A DNA stretch of 50,757 bases from an uncultured Collinsella sp. (lineage in GTDB: Bacteria > Actinomycetota > Coriobacteriia > Coriobacteriales > Coriobacteriaceae), in assembly GCA_900545615.1 (NCBI GenBank), contig UQZM01000009.1:1-50757 (forward strand). The letters are read 5' to 3'. Below are positions 10,001 to 17,810 of the stretch, piece by piece. The notes under the pieces were generated by a model, which saw nothing but the letters and a program-made list of their open reading frames with translations, was not told the DNA's origin and ran no database searches. A program made the position numbers and the translations under genes. The first letter of the stretch is position 1, and each line of letters begins with the position of its first letter.

Positions 10001-10972
10001 GCTGCTACTCCGCTGGTGAGTGTTCAGGGCGGCAAGACCTATGTGTACTTTACCGTTAACAGCGCGGATAGCAAGGATTACGTCAACTACTCTGCTGGTG
10101 GTGGCGTGTATCGCTATACACTCGGCGATGCAGAGGCGACGCAGATTTATGATGCGGCTGGCCATTACCAGTACTGTGACTCTCCGGTCATTGCCGATGC
10201 ATCTGGCAACCTGTACTACATCAATGACTCGGGCACGCTGTTCAAGCTTGGGGCCGTTGAGTCTTGGACGGTTGTCTTTAATTCCAACGGCGGGTCTGCT
10301 TGCAATACTAAGTTTGTTGCTACGGCCGATGGCAAGCTGGTTAAGCCGGCCGATCCGACGCGCGATGGCTACACTTTCGGCGGTTGGTTCACCGATGAGG
10401 CTTGCGTGCAGGCGTATGATTTCAGCACGCCGGTGACGGCCGACCTGACGTTGTATGCCAAGTGGACCAAGAATGCCGTTAACCCTGGCGGCAATGGCGG
10501 TTCAGGCTCCAATGGCGGCAATGGCGGCGTTGGTTCGAATGGCGGCGGCGGTTCTAGTACCGGTACTGGTTCCGGCACTGGCGCTGGCGCTGGTTCTGGC
10601 TCCGGCTCGAAGGGCGGCGTTATTGCCCCGGGCCAGAAGCCGGTGACCAAGACGACGGTGTCGACCAAGACCGAGACCAGGGATAACAAGTCCGACAAGA
10701 AGGACTCCGATAAGTCCGATAAGAAGGACGAGAAGAAGTCTGACAAGAAGTCTGACAGGAAGGACGGCAAGTCCGACAAGAAGTCCGATTCCAAGTCCGA
10801 TACGGGTGCTGTTTCCACGACCACTGCTAAGAAGTCCTCTAGTGCTTCCGAGCAGGAGACTGGCACCAATCCGCTCGCCATCGTTGGCATCGCCGCCGGC
10901 GTGATTGGCCTCGCGCTCATCGCCGTCTTCGTGCTGACCAAGCGCGGCAAGGGTGACGGTAATGCCCGATAA
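7073..10972 (+). CDS. Cell-surface protein: four DUF4430 repeats, beta-propeller, InlB-type repeat
   Basis: A 1299-residue anchored surface protein. A signal peptide ends near PAQLWA (about residue 75). A Ser/Ala/Thr/Glu-rich spacer leads to four tandem DUF4430 (transcobalamin-like C-terminal) units at about 170-290, 292-405, 408-528 and 530-645, each with a G-x-D-x-x-G-K opening, YWxLFxNG and GDxVxFxY. A PQQ-like propeller (about 660-1060), an InlB/Listeria-Bacteroides repeat (1064-1133), Gly/Ser linkers, a Lys-Asp-Ser-rich stalk (about 1196-1243) and a membrane helix with a basic tail follow. The cobalamin riboswitch just upstream suggests B12 capture at the surface. ATG 7073 follows GGAGGGAAGGGGGA; ATG 7154 is an alternative. 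Cobalamin binding is inferred, not shown. Confidence 0.85.
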   Translation: MGELERNMRDDVGQSQGNAPSTDNGGQMDMFEDERERASLHRRGAIARGVAKRCLVAFLAFAMAFGTTPAQLWAEGAEGITDAVAQATTPGEDAALAGGTAEQSGAEVSDSGSAPAASAATTEAATGDEGSATGESPATSEQSSTASAGQAGSAAAAAVQTENPTETGDVVKKQIEVSFSIIGTDADGKAQTWVAPTQLKLDEGATAADAFIKLQEKTGFKAKYDPNTAYGFYLESITSPSDGRRLAYDPTTHAYWQLFVDGASSSVGASSVKLTQGQKIEFAYTAGSASPVVKDQLAANVTVIGRDAQGKTQTWVDNAQYVVTSGSSALDLTKVALEANDIDAVAAGSFILSLKYNGVELGTPQDYSTYWQLFINGKSSDYTADNVTIHAGDTVTWFYGGWGDQLPSDSVHASVQVLGKDKDGKQQVWASTGQTSLKAGSTAKDLLEQTGLKLKATEESWGWYLRGITSPLDGKTYCGSDAATNSYWRFYVKGKSDAKYKFADVGAGAYELHEGDAVTFMYAGDSDALPGQVLGSADIIGPDVNGNNTRWGSASNVSLPEGSTAQDLIETVLKAKGIDYKASQSGAYWSITSPFEDKSYGYDGATGKYWHLYINGESSSLCANQVTLKSGDKVTFAYTTEKSPMPDPDKIVVDPSATTPNWDAEWAGYGNSGNGSTVTDAKTPAQAAGLKWAFDWKAESGQQYANCSEPVIANGFVYIATENELIKIDSSTGKKVASAPLASKVSYTSRPIYTNGLIIVPLNGGAVQAITADKLICKWLTPGLTDLTQSSCTVVSDGEYVYVGTADGKKYVNGSFTRIKITTGEVSWQNIDAAEGYYWTGAALTDKYAIVPTSAGTLKCIDKTTGDVVSTMKLGTLANADCVADPSNGSTFYQMTHDGKLHVISLSAKGVLSEQKTVDLGLTNNMSAPAMSGDNLIVGGQTATGSALALYNLKTGKTTMVTAADGKELPAGFNGIAATPLVSVQGGKTYVYFTVNSADSKDYVNYSAGGGVYRYTLGDAEATQIYDAAGHYQYCDSPVIADASGNLYYINDSGTLFKLGAVESWTVVFNSNGGSACNTKFVATADGKLVKPADPTRDGYTFGGWFTDEACVQAYDFSTPVTADLTLYAKWTKNAVNPGGNGGSGSNGGNGGVGSNGGGGSSTGTGSGTGAGAGSGSGSKGGVIAPGQKPVTKTTVSTKTETRDNKSDKKDSDKSDKKDEKKSDKKSDRKDGKSDKKSDSKSDTGAVSTTTAKKSSSASEQETGTNPLAIVGIAAGVIGLALIAVFVLTKRGKGDGNAR

Positions 10973-11864
10973 GCCCAAGGAGACCAGCGGGCAACAGCCC
11001 GACTCCTCGTTTATCCAGCTCGATGATCCAAAGCAAAAGGGCGCCGCTTCGGCGGCGTCCACCTCTCGTCGCAAGGCGCTCCTCGGCGTTCTGACTGCTG
11101 CATGCACCATTCTGATCGTCGTCTCGCTGGGTTTCGTCCATCCTTCCGAGAGCGGCGCCTGGTCCATCGACTGGATCATTCAGACCGTGACGGGGGAGAG
11201 CGTCGTCACCAAGGACACCAAGGCGTCTGGCTCGACTACGACTTCGGGCGAGGCCAGTTCCAAGGATTCCAAGTCATCGAATGACGCAAAAGATGAGTTC
11301 AAGGGTTCGAACGACGGCAAGGACGATTCCGAGTCTTCGGACAAGGAATCGGACAAAAACTCGGATAGCAAGAAGTCCGAGGACCAGGACGGCAAGAAGT
11401 CTGGCGATAAATCCGCTGTCCAGAATACGGGAGCCGGCGATACTTCCAAGGTGTCTGGTGGTGCTTCTTCGGGCGGTGGCCAGTCGTCTAATGGAGCCTC
11501 ATCCTCTAATGGTGGAAACGCCTCCTCGGGCGGCCAGAGCGGCTCGCAGGAGTCCAACTACGTTACGGTGACGGTTTCGGTCACATCGAGCTCTGTGGGC
11601 AATCCTGTGTCCTCTGGTGGCACCTTTACCTTTAACGAAGGCGCTACCGTCTACGATGCCCTGTGCGCGCTGGGCCTTTCTGTCAACGCACATGGCTCGT
11701 CGTACGGTACGTATGTCTCCGCGATTGGTGGTTTGGCCGAGAAACAGTACGGCGGCACGAGCGGCTGGATGTACTCCGTCAACGGCACAACGCCCATGAC
11801 GGCCTGCAGTAACTACGTTCTCTCCAATGGTGACAACGTCGTTTGGTATTACGTAACGGGCTAG
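10962..11864 (+). CDS. Membrane-anchored protein with C-terminal DUF4430 domain
   Basis: A 300-residue protein overlapping the previous gene by 11 bases (ATG 10962), so translation is coupled and the cobalamin riboswitch should control both. It has a cytoplasmic N-terminus, one membrane helix (about residues 38-60, after SRRK), a long Ser/Lys/Asp then Gly/Ser linker (about 75-195), and a C-terminal DUF4430 domain (about 198-300) with TFNEGATVYDAL, GWMYSVNG and GDNVVWYYVTG. It is anchored at the N-terminus while its partner is anchored at the C-terminus, so both present transcobalamin-like domains outside the cell. Likely a partner in ligand capture or hand-over (inference). Confidence 0.85.
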   Translation: MPDKPKETSGQQPDSSFIQLDDPKQKGAASAASTSRRKALLGVLTAACTILIVVSLGFVHPSESGAWSIDWIIQTVTGESVVTKDTKASGSTTTSGEASSKDSKSSNDAKDEFKGSNDGKDDSESSDKESDKNSDSKKSEDQDGKKSGDKSAVQNTGAGDTSKVSGGASSGGGQSSNGASSSNGGNASSGGQSGSQESNYVTVTVSVTSSSVGNPVSSGGTFTFNEGATVYDALCALGLSVNAHGSSYGTYVSAIGGLAEKQYGGTSGWMYSVNGTTPMTACSNYVLSNGDNVVWYYVTG

Positions 11865-11886
11865 AGGCCTCGACATAGCGCGCCAG

Positions 11887-11924
11887 ACGGGCGGTTCGGA
11901 CCAACATCCGGACCGCCCGTTTTT
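11887..11924 (+). terminator. Terminator of the DUF4430 operon
   Basis: ACGGGCGGTTCGGA pairs with TCCGGACCGCCCGT across a six-base loop (one wobble) and is followed by TTTT. It lies 23 bases after the stop of the second surface-protein gene. Confidence 0.9.
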
Positions 11925-11960
11925 CATGCGAATGGGACTGGGTCGCCGGGTCTCTCGGCA

Positions 11961-11997
11961 AACAAAAAACCGGTTGGAACGGGAATTCCAACCGGTT
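11961..11997 (-). terminator. Terminator of the GtrA gene
   Basis: AACCGGTTGGAA and TTCCAACCGGTT form a perfect 12-bp stem. On the minus strand it is followed by TTTTGTTT. It faces the plus-strand terminator at 11887, giving a clean convergent end. Confidence 0.9.
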
Positions 11998-12023
11998 ATA
12001 CATTCAAGCAAATAGCGAATCGA

Positions 12024-12431
12024 CTACGACCGTGCGCCCTCGAGGAAAAAGCGGCGGCTGAAGTAGTTGTACCAGGTGACGAGGAACGTGGCGATGGCCT
12101 TCATGGCCTGGTAGCCGATGCTCAAAAACGTGACGCCCACAAACATGTACAGGTCGTTGAGGCCCAGGCCGATCACCGACAGGATGGTGAAGATCGTGAA
12201 CTCGCGCTTGCGGCTCATGCCTTCGCGGTGGTCGAACACGTACTTCATGCTGAGCCAGTAGTTGACCACGACGGATGTGATAAACGAAACCGTGGTGCTC
12301 ATCAAAAAGTCGAGGTGAAACAGCTCGACGAGCGCAATGAGCATGCCCCAGTCGATGCCAAAGGAGATAAGACCCACGACAGCAAACTTGAGGAACTGCT
12401 TGGTATGAGGTTGTGCCAGCGCCTTGCGCAC
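12024..12431 (-). CDS. GtrA family membrane protein
   Basis: A 135-residue protein with four predicted membrane helices and the GtrA pattern: FLKFAVVGLISFGIDW at the start, NYWLSMKYVF after helix two, and NYFSRRFFLEG at the end. GtrA-like proteins are thought to help move undecaprenyl-linked sugars across the membrane for cell-wall or surface glycan modification. The start is GTG 12431 with a weak ribosome site; no better start exists upstream. It is a paralogue of the next upstream minus-strand gene, with the same motif order. No glycosyltransferase lies beside it. Confidence 0.85.
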   Translation of the reverse strand: MRKALAQPHTKQFLKFAVVGLISFGIDWGMLIALVELFHLDFLMSTTVSFITSVVVNYWLSMKYVFDHREGMSRKREFTIFTILSVIGLGLNDLYMFVGVTFLSIGYQAMKAIATFLVTWYNYFSRRFFLEGARS

Positions 12432-12579
12432 GTAATCACATCCAATGCGTTGATGAATCGAGCAGGGGATACTTTAGATCTTTTGCAAGGGAAACGTAAG
12501 GTCTTTGCCAAGAACTATACGAACTCGCCAAATTTTCAAGAGCTAATCCGTAAACGTTGATAATTTGCCCGTAAACGAG

Positions 12580-12629
12580 CGGCGCCCACGGAAGATACTG
12601 CGCTGAGTGCGCGTCATCCGTGGGCGCCG
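12580..12629 (-). terminator. Stem-loop after the second GtrA gene
   Basis: CGGCGCCCACGGA pairs perfectly with TCCGTGGGCGCCG, and the loop holds a second small hairpin (GCGC/GCGC). On the minus strand only CTCGTTT follows, so it is a weak intrinsic terminator. The remainder of 12432-12650 shows no gene. Confidence 0.6.
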
Positions 12630-12650
12630 TAATGCTGCAGGGGTGTCGAG

Positions 12651-13046
12651 CTACTTGGTCTCGTCGCCCTCCAGGAAGATCTTTCGGGTCACAAAGTTGT
12701 AGACCATGACAAGCGCGGTGGCGCAAATCTTGGCGATATTGGCCTCGAGTCCCAGGCCGGCGTTGAGCGCCAGCACGATGCCGTCGTTGAGAGCCAAGCC
12801 GATCACGGAAAGCACGACAAAGATGATGAACTCGCGGCGGCGGCTCATGCCTTCCTTGTGCGCAAACACGTACTTCATGCTTGCGAGGTAGTTAAAGATG
12901 AGTGAGATGATAAAGCCGCTGGTGTTGGCGATTAGGATGTTGAGGCCCAGACCGTAGTGGAGCAGATTCATAATGCCAAAGTCGATAACCGTGGCAATGA
13001 CACCGACGACGCCAAATTTCATGATCTGCGCAAGGAGCTTTTGCAT
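12651..13046 (-). CDS. GtrA family membrane protein (second copy)
   Basis: A 131-residue protein with four predicted membrane helices and the GtrA signature (IMKFGVVGVIATVIDFG, NYLASMKYVF, NFVTRKIFLEG). It is clearly related to the neighbouring GtrA protein, including the shared KEGMSRRRE-type loop, so the pair arose by tandem duplication. ATG 13046 follows GGCAGG; a TTG at 13109 would add 21 residues but has a poor ribosome site. It lies 78 bp downstream of the FBPase gene in the same direction. The likely role is lipid-linked sugar translocation, with the partner unknown. Confidence 0.85.
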   Translation of the reverse strand: MQKLLAQIMKFGVVGVIATVIDFGIMNLLHYGLGLNILIANTSGFIISLIFNYLASMKYVFAHKEGMSRRREFIIFVVLSVIGLALNDGIVLALNAGLGLEANIAKICATALVMVYNFVTRKIFLEGDETK

Positions 13047-13124
13047 GGTACCTGCCTTAAGCCGGCGCCGGGGCGCCGTGGGGATGACAAACTTAGCAAG
13101 TTTAGCCAATCCCCGCGGGTGGTG

Positions 13125-15041
13125 CTAGGCGCGCTCCTCGATAGCACCGTTTCTATATGCATCGAGGAGCTGGCGCAGGTCCTGGATTTGGCTGCGGATC
13201 TTGGCGCCAGTATCGGTGTCGCTTACCATGCGGCGACGGTCTGCTTGGTCAAAACGGTTGGTCTCGCTTTCGATGTCCACGTTGCGCGTGAGTGCCTCGG
13301 CAACCGTCGTAAAGGCCCGGTGCGACTTGAGGCGGCAGCCGCGCGAGCTCGAGATGAGCGTATAGCCGGCGATGCCCGTCTTGGGATGGTAAGCGCGGCA
13401 GAAGCCGCCATCGATGACCAGCAGCTTGCCCTCGGCGCGGATGGGCTGCTCGCCCTTGGTAGTTTTAACGGGCGTGTGGCCGTTGATGATGTGGCCGGTC
13501 GGCGAGCATGCCATGGGCGCGACGCCAAACTCGCGCATGATGTCATCGCAGACCGAGGGCGACTTGGTAAGCGTAAAGTACGGATCCATTGGCTCGACCC
13601 AGGTGCTCTTATCGGCGATATAGGCGCGCTCAAAGGTACGCACCAGGCGTCCGCTGGCGGGTGAGTTAAAGCCAATCCACAGGTACCACATCCAGTCGAG
13701 AGCGTCGCGGTCGCCCACGCGCCAGGCGCGGCGGGCGATGTGGTCGCAAAAATCGAGATAATCGCGGCCAGCGTGCCAGGTGCCCAGACAGTTCATGCTG
13801 CTAAAGGTGCCGTCTTCGTTGAGCGGAACGCAGCCGTGGAAGAGCAGGTTGCCGTTGGCGACCTTGTACATCGAGCCGTGGGAATAGAGGAAATCGATAT
13901 GGCGATGCAGGTGATCGGCGGTGACAAACTCGGACACGAGCTTGTCGATGATGTGTTGCTCCTGGGGCGTGAGCGTATAGGGGTCCGCCGGGTCGACGGT
14001 GGGGAAGTCGTTGGTCGTGAGCGGCCACACGCTGCCGTCGGCGAGCGTGACCGTGCCGGTGTCGTGTTCGATCTTGTCGAGTAACAGGCGGTTGGTCATA
14101 TCGAACTCGGGGTGGCGCTGGATAATCTGGCCCTCGAGCTTAAAGAGCAGCACGTTGATGGCCTTGATCAGCGGGGTGATGGACTCACCGGCGGTATAGG
14201 TGGCATCGGCAAAGGCGACAAGCTCACGCAGCGAGATGCCGTAGTCGTTCTCCAGGATCTCGTAGTTGTCGTAGCGTAGGTTGTTGCGCAATACCGTGGC
14301 GATGCAGGCGGGCTCACCGGCCGCAGCGCCCATCCACAGCAGGTCGTGGTTGCCCCACTGGATGTCGAGCGAATGGTAGGTGAGCAGGCGGTCCATAATC
14401 TTGGCCGCGCCGCCGCCGCGGTCGAAGATATCGCCCACCAGGTGCAGGTGGTCGACGGCCAGGCGCTTGATGAGCGAAGCGAGCGACTCGATAAAGTCGT
14501 CGGCGCTGGCGGTCTCCAGGATGGACTCCACGATGCGCTCGTGATAGCGCACGCGATAGTTGTTCTCGTCCGGGTGCGTGTGCAACAACTCGTCGATGAT
14601 ATAGGCGTAGTCGCGCGGGATGGCCTTACGCACCTTGGAGCGCGTGTAGCGGCTTGAAAGCGAGCGAGCGACCATGATGAGCTGGTCAAGCATCGTCTTG
14701 TACCAGGTGGGCGAGTCCTCGCGCTGGCTGCGGACCAGCTCGATCTTCTCGCGCGGGTAGTAGATGAGCGTACACAGCTTGCCCTTTTCGTCAAAGGTGA
14801 GCCTGTCGCCAAAGATCTCGTCGACATGCTCGCGCACGACGCCCGAGCAGTTGTTGAGGATGTGCATAAAGGCTTCGTACTCGCCGTGCACGTCGCTCAT
14901 AAAATGCTCGGTGCCCTTGGGTAGGTTGAGGATGGCCGAGAGGTTGATAATTTCGGTAAATGCGGATTGTTCGGTGGGAAACTGTCTCGACAGCAGGCGC
15001 AGATACTTGAAGTCTTGCGGGTTGCGATCGAATGCGACCAT
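13125..15041 (-). CDS. fbp: Class III fructose-1,6-bisphosphatase
   Basis: A 638-residue protein of the Firmicutes-type class III FBPase family, the usual length. It shows calcineurin-like metallophosphatase motifs: SDVHGEYEAF, GDIFDRGGGAAKIMD and WGNHDLLWMG, then NGHTPVK near the end. It hydrolyses fructose-1,6-bisphosphate to fructose-6-phosphate, the committed step of gluconeogenesis, in the cytosol. ATG 15041 has GGAAGGTG upstream; the frame stays open 45 bases further without a ribosome site. A perfect 10-bp inverted repeat lies 28 bp before the start and may be an operator. Confidence 0.93.
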   Translation of the reverse strand: MVAFDRNPQDFKYLRLLSRQFPTEQSAFTEIINLSAILNLPKGTEHFMSDVHGEYEAFMHILNNCSGVVREHVDEIFGDRLTFDEKGKLCTLIYYPREKIELVRSQREDSPTWYKTMLDQLIMVARSLSSRYTRSKVRKAIPRDYAYIIDELLHTHPDENNYRVRYHERIVESILETASADDFIESLASLIKRLAVDHLHLVGDIFDRGGGAAKIMDRLLTYHSLDIQWGNHDLLWMGAAAGEPACIATVLRNNLRYDNYEILENDYGISLRELVAFADATYTAGESITPLIKAINVLLFKLEGQIIQRHPEFDMTNRLLLDKIEHDTGTVTLADGSVWPLTTNDFPTVDPADPYTLTPQEQHIIDKLVSEFVTADHLHRHIDFLYSHGSMYKVANGNLLFHGCVPLNEDGTFSSMNCLGTWHAGRDYLDFCDHIARRAWRVGDRDALDWMWYLWIGFNSPASGRLVRTFERAYIADKSTWVEPMDPYFTLTKSPSVCDDIMREFGVAPMACSPTGHIINGHTPVKTTKGEQPIRAEGKLLVIDGGFCRAYHPKTGIAGYTLISSSRGCRLKSHRAFTTVAEALTRNVDIESETNRFDQADRRRMVSDTDTGAKIRSQIQDLRQLLDAYRNGAIEERA

Positions 15042-15068
15042 GAAACACCTTCCGATGGGGCTGGTAAA

Positions 15069-15098
15069 ACTGATAAACAGCGTCAAATGTTTATCAGT
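15069..15098 (-). promoter_or_regulatory. Candidate operator upstream of fbp
   Basis: ACTGATAAAC and GTTTATCAGT form a perfect 10-bp inverted repeat with a 10-base spacer, centred about 42 bp before the fbp start. The AT-rich arms and lack of a following T-run suggest a repressor site rather than a terminator. The regulator is unknown. Confidence 0.5.
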
Positions 15099-15261
15099 AT
15101 GCGCCGCTTTTGTTTCGATTTTGCGCCAGCGTCTGAATTGTCGGCTGAATGGTTTGGTAAATCGATTTAGTGAAGGTAGATGTGTTGGTTGGGTGGAGAC
15201 GACAGAAGGTGTTTTCTCAGATATTTATACGTGGGGCCGGTGGAGACGATGGTGGTAAAGA

Positions 15262-15300
15262 TGTTCACTATTTTTGGTTCGATTTGGTAAATAGTGGACA
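15262..15300 (+). promoter_or_regulatory. Inverted repeat upstream of degV
   Basis: TGTTCACTATTT pairs with AAATAGTGGACA (11 of 12) over 15 bases. It ends 61 bp before the degV start. It could be an operator or a leader hairpin. An extended -10-like GCGATAAT lies at about 15326-15333. The rest of 15099-15361 shows nothing else. Confidence 0.4.
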
Positions 15301-15361
15301 TATGTACCGCATGTAGGCTCACTGTGCGATAATTTGCGCAGCAATGAGTAAGGAGCCTCAT

Positions 15362-16252
15362 ATGAGTGATTTTGTCCTGACCTGTGAATCCGCCGCCGAC
15401 CGAACCCGTGAGTTCTTTGCGTCGCGCAATATCCCTGTCGTGTGTTTTCATTACGAGATCGACGATGTTGTCTATACGGACGATCTGTATCAGTCGATTA
15501 CGCCGGACAAGTTTTTTGCCCAGATTGCCTCGGGCGCCATGCCCAAGACGTCTCAGGTGAGCGTGGGTGAGTACGAGGAGTTTTGGGAGCCGTTTGTTGC
15601 CGAGGGTAAAGACGTGCTGCACCTGACGTTGTCGTCGGGTATTTCGGGCACGTATGGATCGGCCTGCGTTGCGGCGCAGATGCTCGCGGATCGCTATCCC
15701 CAGGGCGGCAAGGTGCGCGTCATCGATTCGCTGGCGGCGTCTTCGGGCTTTGGCCTGTTGCTGGAATATGCCGCCGACGTGCGCGATAGCGGGGCTTCAC
15801 TCGACGAGACGGCTGCCTGGATCGAGGAGCACAAACTCAACCTGCACCACTGGTTCTTCTCGACCGATCTGTCGAGCTACCTGCGCGGCGGTCGCATTTC
15901 GGCTGCGAGCGCGATCATCGGCACGGCGCTTAAGATTTGCCCGCTTATGACGGTCGATTGCGACGGCAAGCTGTCGCCACGTGAGAAGATTCGCACTAAG
16001 AAGCGCGCGATTTCCGAGATGGCCAAGACCATGATGGCACACGTGCAGGACGGTGCGGATTATTCGGGTAAGTGCATCATGTCGCACTCGGCGTGCCGCG
16101 AGGATGCCGAGGCAGTTGCGGCGCTGATTGAGGAACAGGTTCCGCAGCTTAAAGGCAAGATTGAGATCAATGACATCGGTACTCTGATTGGCTCGCATAC
16201 CGGACCTGGTACGGTGGCGCTCTTCTTTATGGGCGACAAACGCATGGATTAA
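15362..16252 (+). CDS. DegV family fatty-acid-binding protein
   Basis: A 296-residue DegV protein with family segments LTCESAADRT, the SQVS loop (TSQVSVGEYEEF), LTLSSGISGTYGSA, IDSLAASSGFG and SYLRGGRIS. DegV/FakB proteins hold a fatty acid and present it to the kinase FakA for phosphorylation before lipid synthesis. No fakA is in the window. ATG 15362 follows AAGGAG at 15350-15355. It is monocistronic and ends at a two-way terminator. A second DegV protein is encoded at 40029-40889. The canonical opening DST is here CES. Confidence 0.9.
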   Translation: MSDFVLTCESAADRTREFFASRNIPVVCFHYEIDDVVYTDDLYQSITPDKFFAQIASGAMPKTSQVSVGEYEEFWEPFVAEGKDVLHLTLSSGISGTYGSACVAAQMLADRYPQGGKVRVIDSLAASSGFGLLLEYAADVRDSGASLDETAAWIEEHKLNLHHWFFSTDLSSYLRGGRISAASAIIGTALKICPLMTVDCDGKLSPREKIRTKKRAISEMAKTMMAHVQDGADYSGKCIMSHSACREDAEAVAALIEEQVPQLKGKIEINDIGTLIGSHTGPGTVALFFMGDKRMD

Positions 16253-16290
16253 CTTGGCCCATCACGTCGCGCACGATTGCTCAAACGAAA

Positions 16291-16324
16291 ACGGCCCGCC
16301 TCACGTTTGTGGGGCGGGCCTTGC
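16291..16324. terminator. Two-way terminator
   Basis: GGCCCGCCTCAC and GTGGGGCGGGCC form a 12-bp stem with one wobble. TTGCTGTT follows on the plus strand and GTTTTCG on the minus strand, so it can end both degV and the convergent TIM-barrel gene. Confidence 0.85.
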
Positions 16325-16332
16325 TGTTGGGG

Positions 16333-17424
16333 TTAGTGTTTCTTTCCGCGGAAGAAGAAACCGTGCAGCGAGGGCTTGAGTCCGCGGTTGGCGCGACGCT
16401 CCTCGATATGATCGTGGATCGAAGCGACGCGCTCGATGACTTCGTCGGGGATTGGCACGTCGGGATTCATGTTCTCGACCTGGCTGACCTCGGCGGCGGC
16501 GACCTGGTCGATAATGGGCACATCGTCGCGCGAGATGACGGGCGTGGCGTCTTCTTTCATCTTGCGGTAGCGCTGCATCATGTCGGTCTGCAGCTGCTGG
16601 GCCGAAGGCGGCGTCCAGATGATGGCGTTGGCGCCGGCGGCGATGGTCTCACGGATGCTCTCGGGCGTCTTGCCGCCCGGTGCGATGAGCGGCAAGTTGG
16701 GATAGTGCTTGCGCAGTTCACGCAGGACCTGGGGCGTGTTCTTGCCGGCCGCGATGTTGAGAATCTTGGCTCCGGCGCGCACCTTGGCGTGGGCATCGTC
16801 GTCGCAGCGAACGACCGTGGCGACGACGGGGATATCTGCCAGATTGGTAATGTGCTCGACCATCTCGGCAGTGGCGGGGGAGTTGACCACGCAGCCCGCC
16901 GCGCCCTGCATCTCGGAGACGGCCGCCATCTGCACGGAGCGCTTACCGGTGGTGGTGCCGCCGCCAACTCCCACAAAGACCGGGCACTCGGCAACGGTCA
17001 GCAGCGCCTGCGTAATGGCGGGCTGCGGCGTGAAGGGGTAGACCGCAAAGACGGCGTCGGCATTGGAGTTGCGGATGACCGCCACGTCGGTGGTGTAGAT
17101 GAGCGATTTGATGCGGCGGCCAAAGAGCGTAAAGCCGCTGGCCTCCTCGATCTCATCGGGCATACGGAGGGCCGCCTTGCGCAGGCGCCCGTCGATGGAC
17201 AGCGGCTCCATGGGCAAGAGGCCGTTGGGAGTTACGGCCACCTGGGGCTCGGTAAATTCGTCTGCAAGCTCAACCTCGGAGAAGTCGACCGAGGCGACGA
17301 TGTCCTCGTGAACCTCGGCGGGCACATCGATGGGAGCTTGGTCGTTTGCCGCGGCAGGCGTGTCGAAGGAGCTGGTGCCGACAAAGGCGTCGACGCGCTC
17401 GTTTAGGTCGTTGAGGGTATCCAT
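16333..17424 (-). CDS. Predicted TIM-barrel protein, function unknown
   Basis: A 363-residue cytosolic protein. An acidic, probably disordered N-terminus (about 1-65) is followed by a beta/alpha-barrel region with repeated strand ends: FAVYPFTPQP, CPVFVGVGGGTTTGK, IPVVATVV, GAKILNIAAGKN, LPLIAPGGKTPESIR and ANAIIWTPP. The Gly-rich loops resemble phosphate-binding loops of KDPG-aldolase-like or deoxyribose-phosphate-type barrels, but no catalytic lysine context is certain. The C-terminal 50 residues are helical and charged. It stands alone between opposed genes. I cannot name a substrate. Confidence 0.75.
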   Translation of the reverse strand: MDTLNDLNERVDAFVGTSSFDTPAAANDQAPIDVPAEVHEDIVASVDFSEVELADEFTEPQVAVTPNGLLPMEPLSIDGRLRKAALRMPDEIEEASGFTLFGRRIKSLIYTTDVAVIRNSNADAVFAVYPFTPQPAITQALLTVAECPVFVGVGGGTTTGKRSVQMAAVSEMQGAAGCVVNSPATAEMVEHITNLADIPVVATVVRCDDDAHAKVRAGAKILNIAAGKNTPQVLRELRKHYPNLPLIAPGGKTPESIRETIAAGANAIIWTPPSAQQLQTDMMQRYRKMKEDATPVISRDDVPIIDQVAAAEVSQVENMNPDVPIPDEVIERVASIHDHIEERRANRGLKPSLHGFFFRGKKH

Positions 17425-17615
17425 GGAGGCTCGATTCTATGCGATGGTGGCCGGCGCGATGCAGCCGGAATTGCGAATGCTAAATCGTTTGACGAGTTGA
17501 TTTTTCCCCGCCGCGCCATCCGTTAGACCGAAGAGCAGGCGAACGTGAAGGAGCTGTGGTGGCGGGGATCGAGGTGCTATCTTGAAAGTCCCGTTTTCAA
17601 GAGAGGTGACGCGGT

Positions 17616-17786
17616 ATGGAATTTTCGGCAATGTTGGGCTCGATTGGCCTGTGTGTGGGCGCAATCGTTGCCGCCGCGGTCATCTACTTTGTGGTCACGG
17701 CCATTAAGGGCAAAAGGGCCGAGCGCAAGGAGCGCGCGATGCTTAAACAGCATCGCGACCAGCAGGGCAAACGCGCACAGAAATAG
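17616..17786 (+). CDS. 56-residue single-pass membrane protein
   Basis: A short gene from ATG 17616 with AGAGGTG seven bases upstream. The product starts MEFSAMLGSIG, has one membrane helix (about residues 7-30, rich in Val/Ala/Ile) and a strongly basic cytoplasmic tail (KGKRAERKERAMLKQHRDQQ). It resembles many small actinobacterial membrane peptides with a positive tail; no function is known. It lies between two minus-strand genes, so it must have its own promoter. The coding call rests on ribosome site, start, topology and lack of an overlapping gene. Confidence 0.7.
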   Translation: MEFSAMLGSIGLCVGAIVAAAVIYFVVTAIKGKRAERKERAMLKQHRDQQGKRAQK

Positions 17787-17810
17787 CTTGTTGAGTTTTG
17801 GATCCGTGCG

